64,000 nucleotides of DNA from UBA6136 sp044350805. Its GTDB lineage: Bacteria > Pseudomonadota > Gammaproteobacteria > Methylococcales > Methylococcaceae. Of this stretch, positions 41,633 through 50,575 are shown one piece after another; within the stretch, counting starts at the first letter, position 1; the number at the start of each line of letters is the position of its first letter. The stretch covers positions 1 through 64,000 of the forward strand of contig JBILGU010000003.1 in assembly GCA_044350805.1 (NCBI GenBank), in the 5' to 3' direction. The notes below the pieces were generated by a model. The model searched no databases, was not told the DNA's origin, and saw only the letters and a list, made by a program, of their open reading frames with translations. Made by a program: the position numbers and the translations under genes.

Positions 41633-42918
41633 CCTTCGCTACTCCCGATCGTCGCCTGGCTCATGCGCTGCCCCAGTTCATTCTGGATGCGTTTTTTCAG
41701 GGGATGTGGGCGGATCCGCTCCACAATCTCATTGGCAAAGCCATAGGTCAAAAGTTGGCGCGCCTCATCTTCGTCCACCCCACGAGAAGCAAGATAGAAG
41801 ATGGCGCCGGGATCCAGTTGGCCCACGGTCAGGCCATGCGCGCATTTGACGTCATCCGCATAGATTTCAAGCTGTGGCTTGGCATCGATCTCCGCGTCGC
41901 GTGAGAGAAGGAGATTGCGGCACTGCATTTCGGCGTGCGTTTTCTGTGCGCCGGGCTCGACAATGATTCTGCCCTGAAAGACGCCTCGTCCACGGCCGCC
42001 TGCGATACCCCGATAATCGTCACGGCTGGTGGCGTGTGGTCCTGCATGACGCAGGCGGGTGTGCGTATCGAGCTGCGCGCGGTCTTGCGCCAGAAAGACA
42101 CCTTCGAGTTCGCACTCGCTGGCGCGATCCAGACGGCTATGGATCTCGGTTCTTGCAATCGCGCCACCAAAAGCCACCTGCGTTTGGCGAAATCGGGAAG
42201 AGGGCGCCTGATCAACGTAGATGCCGCCGAAATGACGGCCTTGATCGCCCTCACTCTGGTGCTTGTAGTGATCGAGAGACGCATTCTCCTCAAGCTGAAT
42301 CCGAGTCATCGAAAGAGCGAGATAGGGGGTCTGCGCCGGTCCGATATGGGTCTCGATCACCGTCGCCTCGGCATTCTTTTCGAGTCGGATAAAGTGGCGA
42401 AGGGCTGAAAGATGGTCCGGGCAGGAGCTCAGTTGAAGGATCTGGATGGGTTGTTCGATTCGGGCTCCCGCAGCAACCCGGATCCAAACGCCTTGACCTG
42501 CAATGGCGGCGACCAGTTGCGACAGGCTGTGTTGGGATGCAGGTTCCGGAAGATCCAGGAGGGATTGAATGGCCTGTGGATTCTTGATGAAAGCCTCTTT
42601 GAGATCGAGGATCTCAAGGCCTTGGGGCAGAGCGCTCTGATCAGAGGCGATCCTTTGACCGTCCTTGAAGACCAGGGTGAGGCATCCAGGCAGCTTCAGG
42701 CTCGGATCGAACGCATCCTCAGCCTTCGATTCGTGAGGCGTGAACTGGGTCCCTGAAAAAGAAGAGGCCGGCAGATATTGCCACTCCTCATCCTGAGTCG
42801 TTGGGAAGCCGTGTGCGCTGAATGCGGCAAGGGAATCGCGCCGATGCTGATCAAGCCAAGGAAGTCCTGCTCCTGGCAGGGTTCCTTGAAGGGTCTGAAA
42901 CGTGGCAAGTCTCTCCAT
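41629..42918 (-). CDS. sufD: SufD, SufBCD scaffold subunit
   Basis: The frame is open further upstream into sufC, but the ATG at 42918 (MERLATFQT) gives the expected 429-residue SufD start, 10 bases after sufC. The protein has the all-beta core of SufB/SufD (DHYKHQSEGDQGRHFGG, GRGRGVFQGRIIVEPGAQKTHAEMQCRNLLLS) and the C-terminal helix region (ASRGVDEDEARQLLTYGF). With SufB and SufC it builds the Fe-S cluster scaffold. It overlaps sufS. Confidence 0.95.
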   Translation of the reverse strand: MERLATFQTLQGTLPGAGLPWLDQHRRDSLAAFSAHGFPTTQDEEWQYLPASSFSGTQFTPHESKAEDAFDPSLKLPGCLTLVFKDGQRIASDQSALPQGLEILDLKEAFIKNPQAIQSLLDLPEPASQHSLSQLVAAIAGQGVWIRVAAGARIEQPIQILQLSSCPDHLSALRHFIRLEKNAEATVIETHIGPAQTPYLALSMTRIQLEENASLDHYKHQSEGDQGRHFGGIYVDQAPSSRFRQTQVAFGGAIARTEIHSRLDRASECELEGVFLAQDRAQLDTHTRLRHAGPHATSRDDYRGIAGGRGRGVFQGRIIVEPGAQKTHAEMQCRNLLLSRDAEIDAKPQLEIYADDVKCAHGLTVGQLDPGAIFYLASRGVDEDEARQLLTYGFANEIVERIRPHPLKKRIQNELGQRMSQATIGSSEG

Positions 42919-42928
42919 GATTGAAACC

Positions 42929-43690
42929 TCAAAGGCCCGGAGCGGATTCAAGCCAGCCGTAGCCTTTGGCCTCAAGCTCGTGGGCCAGTTCGGGGCCCCC
43001 GGAACGGACGATCTTGCCTTGTGCAAGCACATGAACGAAATCGGGTTTGATGTAGTCGAGAAGGCGCTGGTAATGCGTCACCATGACAAATGAACGATCA
43101 GGTGATCTCAGGGCGTTCACCCCATCGGCGACCACTTTCAGAGCATCAATGTCGAGGCCGGAATCCGTTTCATCCAGGATGCATAGCTTGGGTTCGAGGA
43201 TGGCCATCTGGAGAATTTCGTTGCGCTTTTTTTCGCCACCTGAAAATCCCTCATTCACACCTCGATAGAGAAATTGTTCGTCGAGGTTCAGTGACCGGAT
43301 GCGTGCCTTGACCAGCTGGAGGAAATCCATGGCGTCCACTTCGGGTTCTCCGCGGTGGCGGCGAATGGCATTCATGGCAGCCTTCAGCAGATAGATGTTG
43401 CTGACGCCTGGGATTTCGACCGGGTACTGGAAGGCAAGGAAGACGCCTTCCCGTGCTCTTTCTTCGGGTTTGAGTGAGAGAAGGTCCTGACCGTCAAAGG
43501 TTACGGTTCCGCCAGTGACCTCATAGCCCGGGCGGCCTGCCAAAACATGGGACAGGGTGCTTTTTCCGGACCCGTTCGGACCCATGATGGCGTGGACTTC
43601 GCCGGATTTGATCTCGAGGTTCAGCCCTTTCAGGATGGACTTGTCTTCGACGCGGGCTTCAAGATGTCGGATGCTTAACATGGCTTTCAT
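42929..43690 (-). CDS. sufC: SufC ABC-type ATPase
   Basis: A 253-residue ATPase with Walker A GPNGSGKS, the SufC-type signature FSGGEKKRNEILQMA, and Walker B CILDETDSGLD. It powers SufB/SufD rearrangement during cluster assembly. The start could be the first ATG or the one three codons on; neither has a strong ribosome-binding site. Confidence 0.97.
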   Translation of the reverse strand: MKAMLSIRHLEARVEDKSILKGLNLEIKSGEVHAIMGPNGSGKSTLSHVLAGRPGYEVTGGTVTFDGQDLLSLKPEERAREGVFLAFQYPVEIPGVSNIYLLKAAMNAIRRHRGEPEVDAMDFLQLVKARIRSLNLDEQFLYRGVNEGFSGGEKKRNEILQMAILEPKLCILDETDSGLDIDALKVVADGVNALRSPDRSFVMVTHYQRLLDYIKPDFVHVLAQGKIVRSGGPELAHELEAKGYGWLESAPGL

Positions 43691-43714
43691 TAACGTGTTG
43701 GGGAGGGGCGAGGA

Positions 43715-45160
43715 TTAACCGACGCTGCCCTCAAGGCTGATTCCGAGAAGGGCCTGGGCTTCCACTGCAAATTCCATCGGAAGCTCCTTGAAGACTTCCT
43801 TGCAGAAACCGTTGACGATCATCGAGACGGCATCTTCAGCTGAAAGACCTCGCTGCTGGCAGAAGAAGAGCTGGTCTTCGCTGATTTTGGCGGTCGTGGC
43901 CTCATGTTCGAGTTGAGCGGTAGGTTCGCGGACCTCGATGGCCGGAAATGTATGGGCCCCGCAACGGTCACCGATCAGCAAAGAATCGCATTGCGTGTAA
44001 TTGCGTGCATTTTCGGCGCGTTTGAGGATCTTGACCTGACCGCGGTAGCTGTTTTGCGCGCGACCTGCCGAAATGCCCTTGGAAATGATCGTGCTGCGGG
44101 TGTTGCGGCCAATGTGGATCATTTTTGTTCCCGTATCGGCTTGCTGGCAGTGATTGCTTACGGCCACCGAGTAGAACTCGCCGATGGAGTCATCGCCCCG
44201 GAGAATACAGCTAGGATATTTCCACGTAATGGCGGATCCGGTCTCAACCTGCGTCCATGAGATCTTTGAGCGATGGCCCCGACAGTCGCCGCGTTTGGTT
44301 ACAAAGTTATAGATGCCGCCGCGGCCCTCCGCATCGCCGGGATACCAGTTTTGGACCGTCGAGTACTTGATCTCGGCGCCTTCGAGGGCGACCAGTTCAA
44401 CGACGGCTGCATGGAGCTGATTCTCATCGCGCATGGGTGCGGTGCAGCCTTCAAGATAGCTGACATGGCTCCCTTCATCGGCAATGATCAGCGTGCGTTC
44501 GAACTGTCCCGTATTGGCCGCGTTGATCCGAAAGTAGGTTGAAAGCTCCATGGGGCAGCGAACACCCTTGGGGATATAGACAAAGGAACCGTCCGAAAAT
44601 ACGGCAGAATTCAGCGCGGCAAAAAAATTGTCGCTGATTGGTACGACCGTGCCCAGATACTTTTGAATGAGATCTGCATGGTGCTGGAGCGCTTCTGACA
44701 TGGAGCAGAAGATGACGCCTGCGGCGCCCAATTTATCCTTGAAGGTCGTTGCGACAGAGACACTGTCGAAGACGGCATCGACCGCTACGCCCGCAAGTCT
44801 TTCCTGTTCATGCAAGGGGATGCCGAGCTTCTTGTAGGTTTCGATCAGCTTGGGATCCACCTCCTCCAGGCTTTTGGGGGATTCCTTTACCTTCGGGGCC
44901 GAGTAATAGCTGATCGATTGATAGTCGACCGGGGTGTAGTTCAGTTGGGCCCAGTGCGGCTCTTTGAGGGTGAGCCACTTGGCATAGGCCTTAAGGCGCC
45001 ATTCCAGCATGAAGGCAGGTTCGTTCTTCCGCTTGGAGATCGCCCGGATGACGTCCTCATTGAGTCCTGGGGGCAGGGTGTCCGCCTCAAGGTCCGTGAT
45101 GAAGCCTGGGGCATATTCCTTCTGGATAATCGATTCAAGATGTTCGCTTGTCGCGGCCAT
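43715..45160 (-). CDS. sufB: SufB, SufBCD scaffold subunit
   Basis: A 481-residue protein of typical SufB length. Recognisable parts are EPAFMLEWRLKAYAKWL, the VYIPKGVRCPMELSTYFRINAANTG stretch and the ANTGTK-like DTGTKMIHIG segment, plus SYRGQVKILKRAENARNYTQCDSLLIGD with the cluster-related Cys. SufB is the part of SufBCD that holds the nascent cluster. It follows sufR by 4 bases. Confidence 0.97.
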   Translation of the reverse strand: MAATSEHLESIIQKEYAPGFITDLEADTLPPGLNEDVIRAISKRKNEPAFMLEWRLKAYAKWLTLKEPHWAQLNYTPVDYQSISYYSAPKVKESPKSLEEVDPKLIETYKKLGIPLHEQERLAGVAVDAVFDSVSVATTFKDKLGAAGVIFCSMSEALQHHADLIQKYLGTVVPISDNFFAALNSAVFSDGSFVYIPKGVRCPMELSTYFRINAANTGQFERTLIIADEGSHVSYLEGCTAPMRDENQLHAAVVELVALEGAEIKYSTVQNWYPGDAEGRGGIYNFVTKRGDCRGHRSKISWTQVETGSAITWKYPSCILRGDDSIGEFYSVAVSNHCQQADTGTKMIHIGRNTRSTIISKGISAGRAQNSYRGQVKILKRAENARNYTQCDSLLIGDRCGAHTFPAIEVREPTAQLEHEATTAKISEDQLFFCQQRGLSAEDAVSMIVNGFCKEVFKELPMEFAVEAQALLGISLEGSVG

Positions 45161-45164
45161 GGGT

Positions 45165-45638
45165 TTACTCCTGGATGCGGCGGCTATTCAGGGACAGTTT
45201 CGCCAACGGAAGGCGGAACTCCTCTGGAGCACGGGTCATGGGCTGGGCCATGTCGGCGAGTGTGACGGCTTCAAGGGCCGTCTGGATAGCCCGGTTCAGT
45301 ACGGACCAGTTGCCCCGCACATGGCAGGAGCGCAGCTGGTCACAATGGTTGTGGTCAAGTCCGCATTCGGTCAATGCGATGGGGCCTTCGAGGGCCGCAA
45401 TGATGCTGGCAATCGGTGTCAGTTCGGGAGGTTTGGCCAAGTGATAGCCCCCTCTTGCGCCGCGCGTTGAGGCCAGCACTCCCGAGCGAACCAACGCCTT
45501 TAGAATTTTGCTGACCGTTGTTCCCGCGATACCGGCCTCTTCAGCCAGCTCATTGGCGGCGAAGGTTTTGCTGGGGTGCTTGGCCATATAGCCCAAGACA
45601 ATGATTGCGTAGTCGCTGAGTTTGCTGATCCGGAGCAT
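45165..45638 (-). CDS. sufR: Rrf2-family SUF-operon regulator (IscR-like)
   Basis: A 157-residue Rrf2/IscR-type repressor with an N-terminal winged helix (LSDYAIIVLGYMAKH, AGTTVSKILKALV) and three cysteines, Cys92, Cys99 and Cys105 (ECGLDHNHCDQLRSC), set like the [2Fe-2S] ligands of IscR. Its family is the Fe-S-sensing regulator that heads SUF operons in many gammaproteobacteria. The whole sufR-B-C-D-S-U-Rieske run is then one autoregulated unit. I use sufR loosely; cyanobacterial SufR is a different family. Confidence 0.88.
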   Translation of the reverse strand: MLRISKLSDYAIIVLGYMAKHPSKTFAANELAEEAGIAGTTVSKILKALVRSGVLASTRGARGGYHLAKPPELTPIASIIAALEGPIALTECGLDHNHCDQLRSCHVRGNWSVLNRAIQTALEAVTLADMAQPMTRAPEEFRLPLAKLSLNSRRIQE

Positions 45639-45657
45639 GACGGGCCCTCTATATTGG

Positions 45658-45691
45658 GGACCATTTTAGTCCTCTTTAAAACCTGAGTAAA
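45658..45691 (-). promoter_or_regulatory. Probable promoter and operator of the SUF operon
   Basis: On the minus strand TTTACT (45691-45686) and TAAAAT (45668-45663) are spaced by 17 bases, a fair -35/-10 pair, 25 bases before the sufR ATG. The -10 lies inside an imperfect palindrome GGAC...GTCC (45658-45672), a plausible site for the Rrf2 regulator to repress its own operon. Confidence 0.5.
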
Positions 45692-45773
45692 GTACTGGGG
45701 ATTTGATCTGGGTCGTTCGGGGGCCGCAAAGCTATACTCATGGGGTTGTTTTTTCCCAAGTCATCGGCGTGCC

Positions 45774-47432
45774 ATGCTAAGAATTTTTGTTCTGCTCATT
45801 GTTTCTTTTCTGTTTCCGGTCGCGTCCGTCATGGCGGATTCTGAGCTGAGCGCGGATATTCAGGCCTTGATTCAGTCGGGTCGGCATGTTGCGCTCCACT
45901 GGAGCAATCTCTCTGATTTGTCCAAGGGTTTGGGCAAGCTCTACGGGGAGTCTCCTGTCAGGCCCTTATGGATTAAGGATCAGAGGCCCACGCCACAGGC
46001 GATTGCCATGGTCGCCGCCCTCAAGGAGGCCGATGCTGCGGGACTGATTCCGGAAGATTACGATGCGGCCTTGTTGCAGCGATGGAGTCAGGAGGCCCTG
46101 GGTGGATTTAAAGAGGTTTCTGCCATGGCGGCCTACGATGTGGCGCTGAGTGTTGCGGCGCTTCGCTTTGGAAGCAATCTTTACGTGGGTCGAATCAATC
46201 CTCGCAGCGTGGGGTTTGATCTTGACGTGAGCTCGCGGCGACAGGAGGTTCCTGGGAGGGTGCTCGAGATGAGTCGAAGCCCATCGCCCCAGACGCTATT
46301 GGCTGAATTGGAGCCCCGGTTTCCAATCTATCAGCCACTCAAGGCCGCTCTGGTTCGATATCGGAAGTTGGCGCAAGAGCTCCCAAAACCCAAGTTCGGT
46401 TTTCCGGCCAAGTTTACTCCGGGCATGTCCCATGTGGATGTTCCTGCCCTTCGAGGGCTGCTGATTGCGCTGGGGGATCTTCCTGAGGGTTCGCAGGGTC
46501 AGGAGGGGGCGTCCGATCTCTATGATCCTTTGCTTGAGCGAGCGGTGAAGGCGTTTCAGGCTCGGCACGGCTTGTCATCGGATGGGGTGATCGGTAAGGG
46601 GACGTTGGCCCGGCTTTCGACGCCGGTTGCAGACCGGCTCAAGCAGATCGAATTGGGTCTAGAGCGGCTTCGTTGGTTGCCGGAGGGCGTCAAGGGGCAT
46701 TACCTCATCGTAAATATCCCTGCGTTCCAGCTTTATGGTGCCCGCGCGGGCGATGGGATTGGGCATCATGAGCTTCAGATGAACGTGGTGGTGGGGCAGG
46801 CCATTGATGGTCGTCAAACCCCCGTCTTTCATTCGGATATGACCATGGTGACCTTCAGGCCCTTCTGGAATGTTCCTGAGGCGATTGCTGCCAAGGAGGT
46901 GGTGCCGGCCATTCGGCGACATCCTGGGTATCTTCAGAAAAATGACTTTGAGATTGTTTCTTCGTTTGCTCCGGCGGCGCAGCCGTTGGAGGCTGATGGG
47001 TCAAATCTCGACCGAGTGGCTTCCGGGGCCCTTAAAGTTCGTCAAAGACCGGGGCCAGAAAATGCCTTGGGTCTCTTCAAGTTTTCGTTTCCGAACACCA
47101 ATAACGTTTACCTTCACAGTACGCCGAGCAAAGGTCTTTTTAGTCGGGATCGAAGGGACTTCAGTCATGGCTGTATCCGGGTCCAAGATCCGCAGCGATT
47201 GGCGGAATGGGTGTTGGAGGATAACGGGGATTGGCCGCCAGAGAGAATTGCAGAATTTGCCAATGGCGATGTGACCAAGACGATTACGCTGAAAAAGCCG
47301 ATCCCGGTCTATATTCTCTATGCCACCGTGATGGTGGACCCGGAGGGTCGGATCAGCTTCTTTGATGATATCTATGGTCATGACAGAACCTTGCAGGTCC
47401 TGTTGTCGCGCGGGTTTCCCTATCCGGGGTAA
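45774..47432 (+). CDS. ldtD: LdtD (YcbB)-like L,D-transpeptidase
   Basis: A 552-residue periplasmic protein with a signal peptide (VMA, about residue 21). It has a scaffold domain, a PG_binding_1 module at about 252-282 (LERAVKAFQARHGLSSDGVIGKGT), and a YkuD catalytic domain ending in SHGCIRV with Cys467 and an upstream His448. The layout and length match LdtD/YcbB, which forms 3-3 (mDap-mDap) peptidoglycan crosslinks and resists most beta-lactams. It faces (convergently) a MepK-like peptidase and a small unknown gene, as in E. coli where ycbB and ycbK are neighbours. Confidence 0.93.
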   Translation: MLRIFVLLIVSFLFPVASVMADSELSADIQALIQSGRHVALHWSNLSDLSKGLGKLYGESPVRPLWIKDQRPTPQAIAMVAALKEADAAGLIPEDYDAALLQRWSQEALGGFKEVSAMAAYDVALSVAALRFGSNLYVGRINPRSVGFDLDVSSRRQEVPGRVLEMSRSPSPQTLLAELEPRFPIYQPLKAALVRYRKLAQELPKPKFGFPAKFTPGMSHVDVPALRGLLIALGDLPEGSQGQEGASDLYDPLLERAVKAFQARHGLSSDGVIGKGTLARLSTPVADRLKQIELGLERLRWLPEGVKGHYLIVNIPAFQLYGARAGDGIGHHELQMNVVVGQAIDGRQTPVFHSDMTMVTFRPFWNVPEAIAAKEVVPAIRRHPGYLQKNDFEIVSSFAPAAQPLEADGSNLDRVASGALKVRQRPGPENALGLFKFSFPNTNNVYLHSTPSKGLFSRDRRDFSHGCIRVQDPQRLAEWVLEDNGDWPPERIAEFANGDVTKTITLKKPIPVYILYATVMVDPEGRISFFDDIYGHDRTLQVLLSRGFPYPG

Positions 47433-47451
47433 CGGTCAGTTGGGTCTGAAA

Positions 47452-47661
47452 TCAGTCTTCGATGACGTCGAAGACTAGAACGACGGACTTCCCCGTCTGG
47501 GTGTTGGTCGCCCGAAAGCTGGCCGCGCCGCCTTCTACGCCTTCGCACTCGATCTCCACGGGAGGATCGTCATAGTCGCGGGGCCGGATCTCCAGTTGAT
47601 CCATCAGGCTTTGGTTTTCTTCTGCCGACAGCTCCATGTTGCCGTCTTCATCAATGCGCAT
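47452..47661 (-). CDS. Small acidic hypothetical protein
   Basis: A 69-residue very acidic protein (Asp/Glu runs near both ends, few basic residues) with no signal peptide or membrane segment. The start may instead be an internal ATG eight codons later. It lies 33 bases after the MepK-like gene on the same strand, so it is probably co-transcribed. I recognise no family. Confidence 0.5.
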   Translation of the reverse strand: MRIDEDGNMELSAEENQSLMDQLEIRPRDYDDPPVEIECEGVEGGAASFRATNTQTGKSVVLVFDVIED

Positions 47662-47694
47662 CTCGGGTTCCAGGTCTCGGTCGGTGAGTATCGC

Positions 47695-48294
47695 TTACCA
47701 GGTCCGGATCATGCCGGTGTCGAGGTGGACGAAGTTGGATCGTGGGTAGTAGCCGACGCCACCCATGGCCATCGCGAGCCCTGCGGCCCGGATTTGACGA
47801 ATGCTGACATCCTCCATGCGGATGTCCACGGCCTTTCCCTCGATATGCATGCTGTGCTCTGCAACGCCGCGGTGGTAGCTTCGAAGCCAGCTATTGGTTT
47901 CGGGTGAACGGTACCCTGAGAGGATCTTGAAGGTCCCGGTTGAGCCGGTCATGGCGGACAGGGCAAAAAAGATGTCGATGAGCGCGGGGTCCATTTCCCG
48001 GACTTCATCGGCGTGATGGTCTCGCATCAGGCTGCTAAAGCGAAGTCTGGTCTCGCGGTCATACTCGTGTTCGGGGCAGCACCGTAGCGTCAGTTCCTCG
48101 TCGGTGTTGACGTTATGGAATCGCAGGGTTCTCTCGGTCGAAAGGATATTCGCTACGGATTCCTTGGACGGGAGAAGGAGCGCGCCAGCGGCGGCGACCG
48201 TCGAGCGAACCAGAAAGCTTCGCCGACTCAGGATAGGGGAATGACGGGGGGTGATAAGGCCAGACGGATTCTTGGCGTGATAACTCATAGGCAA
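47695..48294 (-). CDS. mepK: MepK/YcbK-like Tat-exported murein endopeptidase
   Basis: A 199-residue protein with a Tat signal (SRRSFLVRSTVAAAGALLL) at residues 23-41 and a DUF882 (peptidase M15) domain. The zinc ligands His150, Asp157 and His190 keep the H-x6-D...H spacing of E. coli MepK (YcbK), which cuts 3-3 crosslinks made by LdtD. Placement next to an LdtD-like gene supports the same pairing. The first three residues MPM leave the exact start open. Confidence 0.85.
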   Translation of the reverse strand: MPMSYHAKNPSGLITPRHSPILSRRSFLVRSTVAAAGALLLPSKESVANILSTERTLRFHNVNTDEELTLRCCPEHEYDRETRLRFSSLMRDHHADEVREMDPALIDIFFALSAMTGSTGTFKILSGYRSPETNSWLRSYHRGVAEHSMHIEGKAVDIRMEDVSIRQIRAAGLAMAMGGVGYYPRSNFVHLDTGMIRTW

Positions 48295-48578
48295 TACTTT
48301 AGACGGCCGTAGCCGGCAGGTTTACGCATGAGCATCGAGGAATTCTCCGCTTTGAAGGCCTCGGGGCCAACGGGGAATTTCTAGATGCAAGGGCGGGGAC
48401 TTCTTGAATCCCCATCAACGATGGCTCTACTGTAACGGCCCAAAGCTTGGGGTTCAAGCTTAAATGGCTCTGTTTTATAAAGCATTATTCATGCCAAAAA
48501 TGACGCTTTAACCCCAAGGCAGTCAGTTAGGATGGGAGTTTTCTTATTGGCGACAATGCGTTTCCTGGGGGCGAACAA
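48295..48578. other. Gene-free stretch between mepK and mtnC
   Basis: This 284-base stretch lies downstream of mtnC and upstream of mepK, both on the minus strand. Its main feature is a nested inverted repeat (48443-48518). I see no short gene, and I cannot point to a clear promoter for mepK. Confidence 0.5.
48443..48518. repeat. Nested inverted repeat, possible structured RNA or regulatory site
   Basis: AAGCTTG (48443-48449) and CAAGCTT (48455-48461) form a perfect 7-bp stem around GGGTT. The whole element CTTGGGGTTCAAGC (48446-48459) is complementary, at 13 of 14 positions, to GCTTTAACCCCAAG (48505-48518). The two pairings are mutually exclusive or could give a pseudoknot. No T-run follows on either strand, so it is not a standard terminator. 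Confidence 0.4.
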
Positions 48579-49262
48579 TCAATCCTTGGAAAGCTGAATC
48601 TCGTCAAAGGTGCTGACCCAAGCATGGCGCGTTGAAGGGGGGGTTGCAGGATCTCTGACCAGTTGGCAGGTCTTAAAACCTGCCGAGTAGGCGGCGTCCA
48701 GTTCCCCTTCGATATCGGAAAGAAAGAGGATACGGTCGGGCGAAAGCCCAATATTTTGGGCAATCGCGGTATAGGCGGACGCTTCCTGTTTGGGGCCTGT
48801 GGTGGTGTCGAAATATCCCTCGAACCAGGGCGTCAGATCGCCATATGGGGTATGGCCAAAAAGCAGTTTCTGCGCTTTGACCGACCCGGAGGAGAAAACA
48901 TAAAGCGGAATGCCGAGCCCGCGCCAGTGTTGAAGCCTTTCATGGGCATCGGGGTAAAGGTGTCCGTGAAAGTCGCCATGCTGGTAGCCTGCCTCCCAGA
49001 TCAATCCCTGAATCGCTTTGAGTGGCGTGACCTTTCGGTCTTCATCGATCCACTGGCAAAGATGCCGGATACAGGCCTCGAGCGTGGGTGCATCCTGGGT
49101 CAGGGCTTTGACATCAGAAAGCGCCTGTTGAACTTCGGGGACATGCTCGTTTTGGGTCACAAACGCCGCCATGCGTTCACGGGCGTAGGGAAAAAGAACG
49201 TCTTTGACGAAGGAGATCGATGAGGTCGTTCCTTCAATGTCGGTGAGTACGGCTTCGATCAT
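48579..49262 (-). CDS. mtnC: Enolase-phosphatase E1 (MtnC), methionine salvage
   Basis: A 227-residue HAD-family protein. The nucleophile Asp8 is in LTDIEGTTSSISFVKDVLFPYA, and downstream are the SSGSVKAQKLLFGH and FLSDIEGELDAA motifs of MtnC. It both enolises and dephosphorylates 2,3-diketo-5-methylthiopentyl-1-phosphate to acireductone. It is the last gene of an mtnB-mtnD-mtnC group. mtnA, mtnK and mtnN must lie elsewhere. Confidence 0.95.
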   Translation of the reverse strand: MIEAVLTDIEGTTSSISFVKDVLFPYARERMAAFVTQNEHVPEVQQALSDVKALTQDAPTLEACIRHLCQWIDEDRKVTPLKAIQGLIWEAGYQHGDFHGHLYPDAHERLQHWRGLGIPLYVFSSGSVKAQKLLFGHTPYGDLTPWFEGYFDTTTGPKQEASAYTAIAQNIGLSPDRILFLSDIEGELDAAYSAGFKTCQLVRDPATPPSTRHAWVSTFDEIQLSKD

Positions 49263-49335
49263 CAGAGGTCTCGCACGAAAACCCGGACGTCAGCACGGGA
49301 ACGAATAGCACACTGACCCGCGCGGAGGGTGCTTT

Positions 49336-49899
49336 TCATGATGCCGCAATCCCCTGGAACTGATCGAGCGTCGGAAAGCCCTCAGCGATGGGGTCCCCGG
49401 TGAACTTCGCAACCCAGCCCTCGGGATTGGTGAAAAGGCGAATGCAGGTAAAAGAAGGGCTTTCTCCCATATCGAACCAGTGCTTCACGCCATCCGGCAC
49501 ACTGATGAGATCGCCGCGTTCACAAAGTACGGCATAGACCGTGTCATTGGGGTGAAGGAAAAAGAGGCCTTGGCCCTCGACGAAAAAGCGCACTTCAAAT
49601 TCGGAGTGGGTGTGCTCATTGAGAAACTTTTGACGCAGGGTAGACCGATCGGGATGATCCGGCTTCATTCGGATCACATCCGACGATTGAAAACCGTACT
49701 CCAGAATCAGACGGTCCACGGAGGGCTTGTAGGCCTTGAGGATACTCTCCTGATCGGCGTCAGAAGGAAGACTGGCAGCGGCCTCCCAACGCTCGAATTT
49801 CACGCCGATCTGCTGAAGCTCTTGACTGATCGACTGCGGATCTCGAAACACCTGGAATTGTTCCGGATGGTTTTCTGGGTGAATGGTCAGTACGCTCAT
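49336..49899 (-). CDS. mtnD: Acireductone dioxygenase (MtnD)
   Basis: A 187-residue cupin with the metal ligands His96, His98, Glu102 and His140 at the same numbers as the Klebsiella enzyme (HTHSEFE and VKHWFD). With Fe it makes the methionine precursor KMTB plus formate; with Ni it can make CO instead. It follows mtnB by two bases. Confidence 0.97.
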   Translation of the reverse strand: MSVLTIHPENHPEQFQVFRDPQSISQELQQIGVKFERWEAAASLPSDADQESILKAYKPSVDRLILEYGFQSSDVIRMKPDHPDRSTLRQKFLNEHTHSEFEVRFFVEGQGLFFLHPNDTVYAVLCERGDLISVPDGVKHWFDMGESPSFTCIRLFTNPEGWVAKFTGDPIAEGFPTLDQFQGIAAS

Positions 49900-49901
49900 T
49901 C

Positions 49902-50510
49902 TTAGATGGCTCCATGCAGTCGTGATTCGATATCAAAAAGAAACTCGAGGGCCTCCAGGTGTCGCAGGGCTTCATCGACACTCACGCCCCAAGTATAAAA
50001 ACCATGGCTCTCAATGATATAGCCATGGATGTCTCCGTGTTGATCGATCCACCGATCCACCGTGTTTGAGAGTCGGTCAATGTCCTGATCATTCGGGAAG
50101 ATCGGTATCGTGACCCGGGCCTCATGCGTTTCAATGCCCGGAAACGCTTTTAAGAGTTCATAGTTTTCGAGGACTAATGTGCCACGCTGAAGACGGGATA
50201 GTAAGGTCGCCCCGGGAGAATGTGGATGGAGGACGGCATGGATGTGTGGGTAACGACGGTAAATCGCCGTATGCAAAAGGGTTTCCGCGGAGGCTCGTCG
50301 ACCATCAAGCGACTGACCCTCGGCATCAATGGGCATGATGTCCTCAACGGTCAGCCGTCCCTTGTGACGCCCCGAGACGGTAATGGCAATCCGCCCGTCC
50401 GGAAGTCGAGCCGAGAAGTTGCCGCTGGTGGCCGGGACCCAGCCTCGCTGGTCGATAAAGCGTCCGGCATCAACCAGTTGCTGTGCAAGGGTGTTGAAAT
50501 TGTCTGTCAT
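49902..50510 (-). CDS. mtnB: Methylthioribulose-1-phosphate dehydratase (MtnB)
   Basis: A 202-residue class II aldolase-fold protein. It has an AEAGNFSAR-like substrate loop (ATSGNFSARL) and the Zn histidines in HAVLHPHSPGAT. It dehydrates 5-methylthioribulose-1-phosphate in the methionine salvage pathway. It is close behind the pirin gene (65 bases) and directly before mtnD. Confidence 0.93.
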   Translation of the reverse strand: MTDNFNTLAQQLVDAGRFIDQRGWVPATSGNFSARLPDGRIAITVSGRHKGRLTVEDIMPIDAEGQSLDGRRASAETLLHTAIYRRYPHIHAVLHPHSPGATLLSRLQRGTLVLENYELLKAFPGIETHEARVTIPIFPNDQDIDRLSNTVDRWIDQHGDIHGYIIESHGFYTWGVSVDEALRHLEALEFLFDIESRLHGAI

Positions 50511-50575
50511 TGGGATGAGATATCGAAAAGCGCTGGGGGTACTCGAGGGGCGAATTTCACCGGTGATGGCACGAG

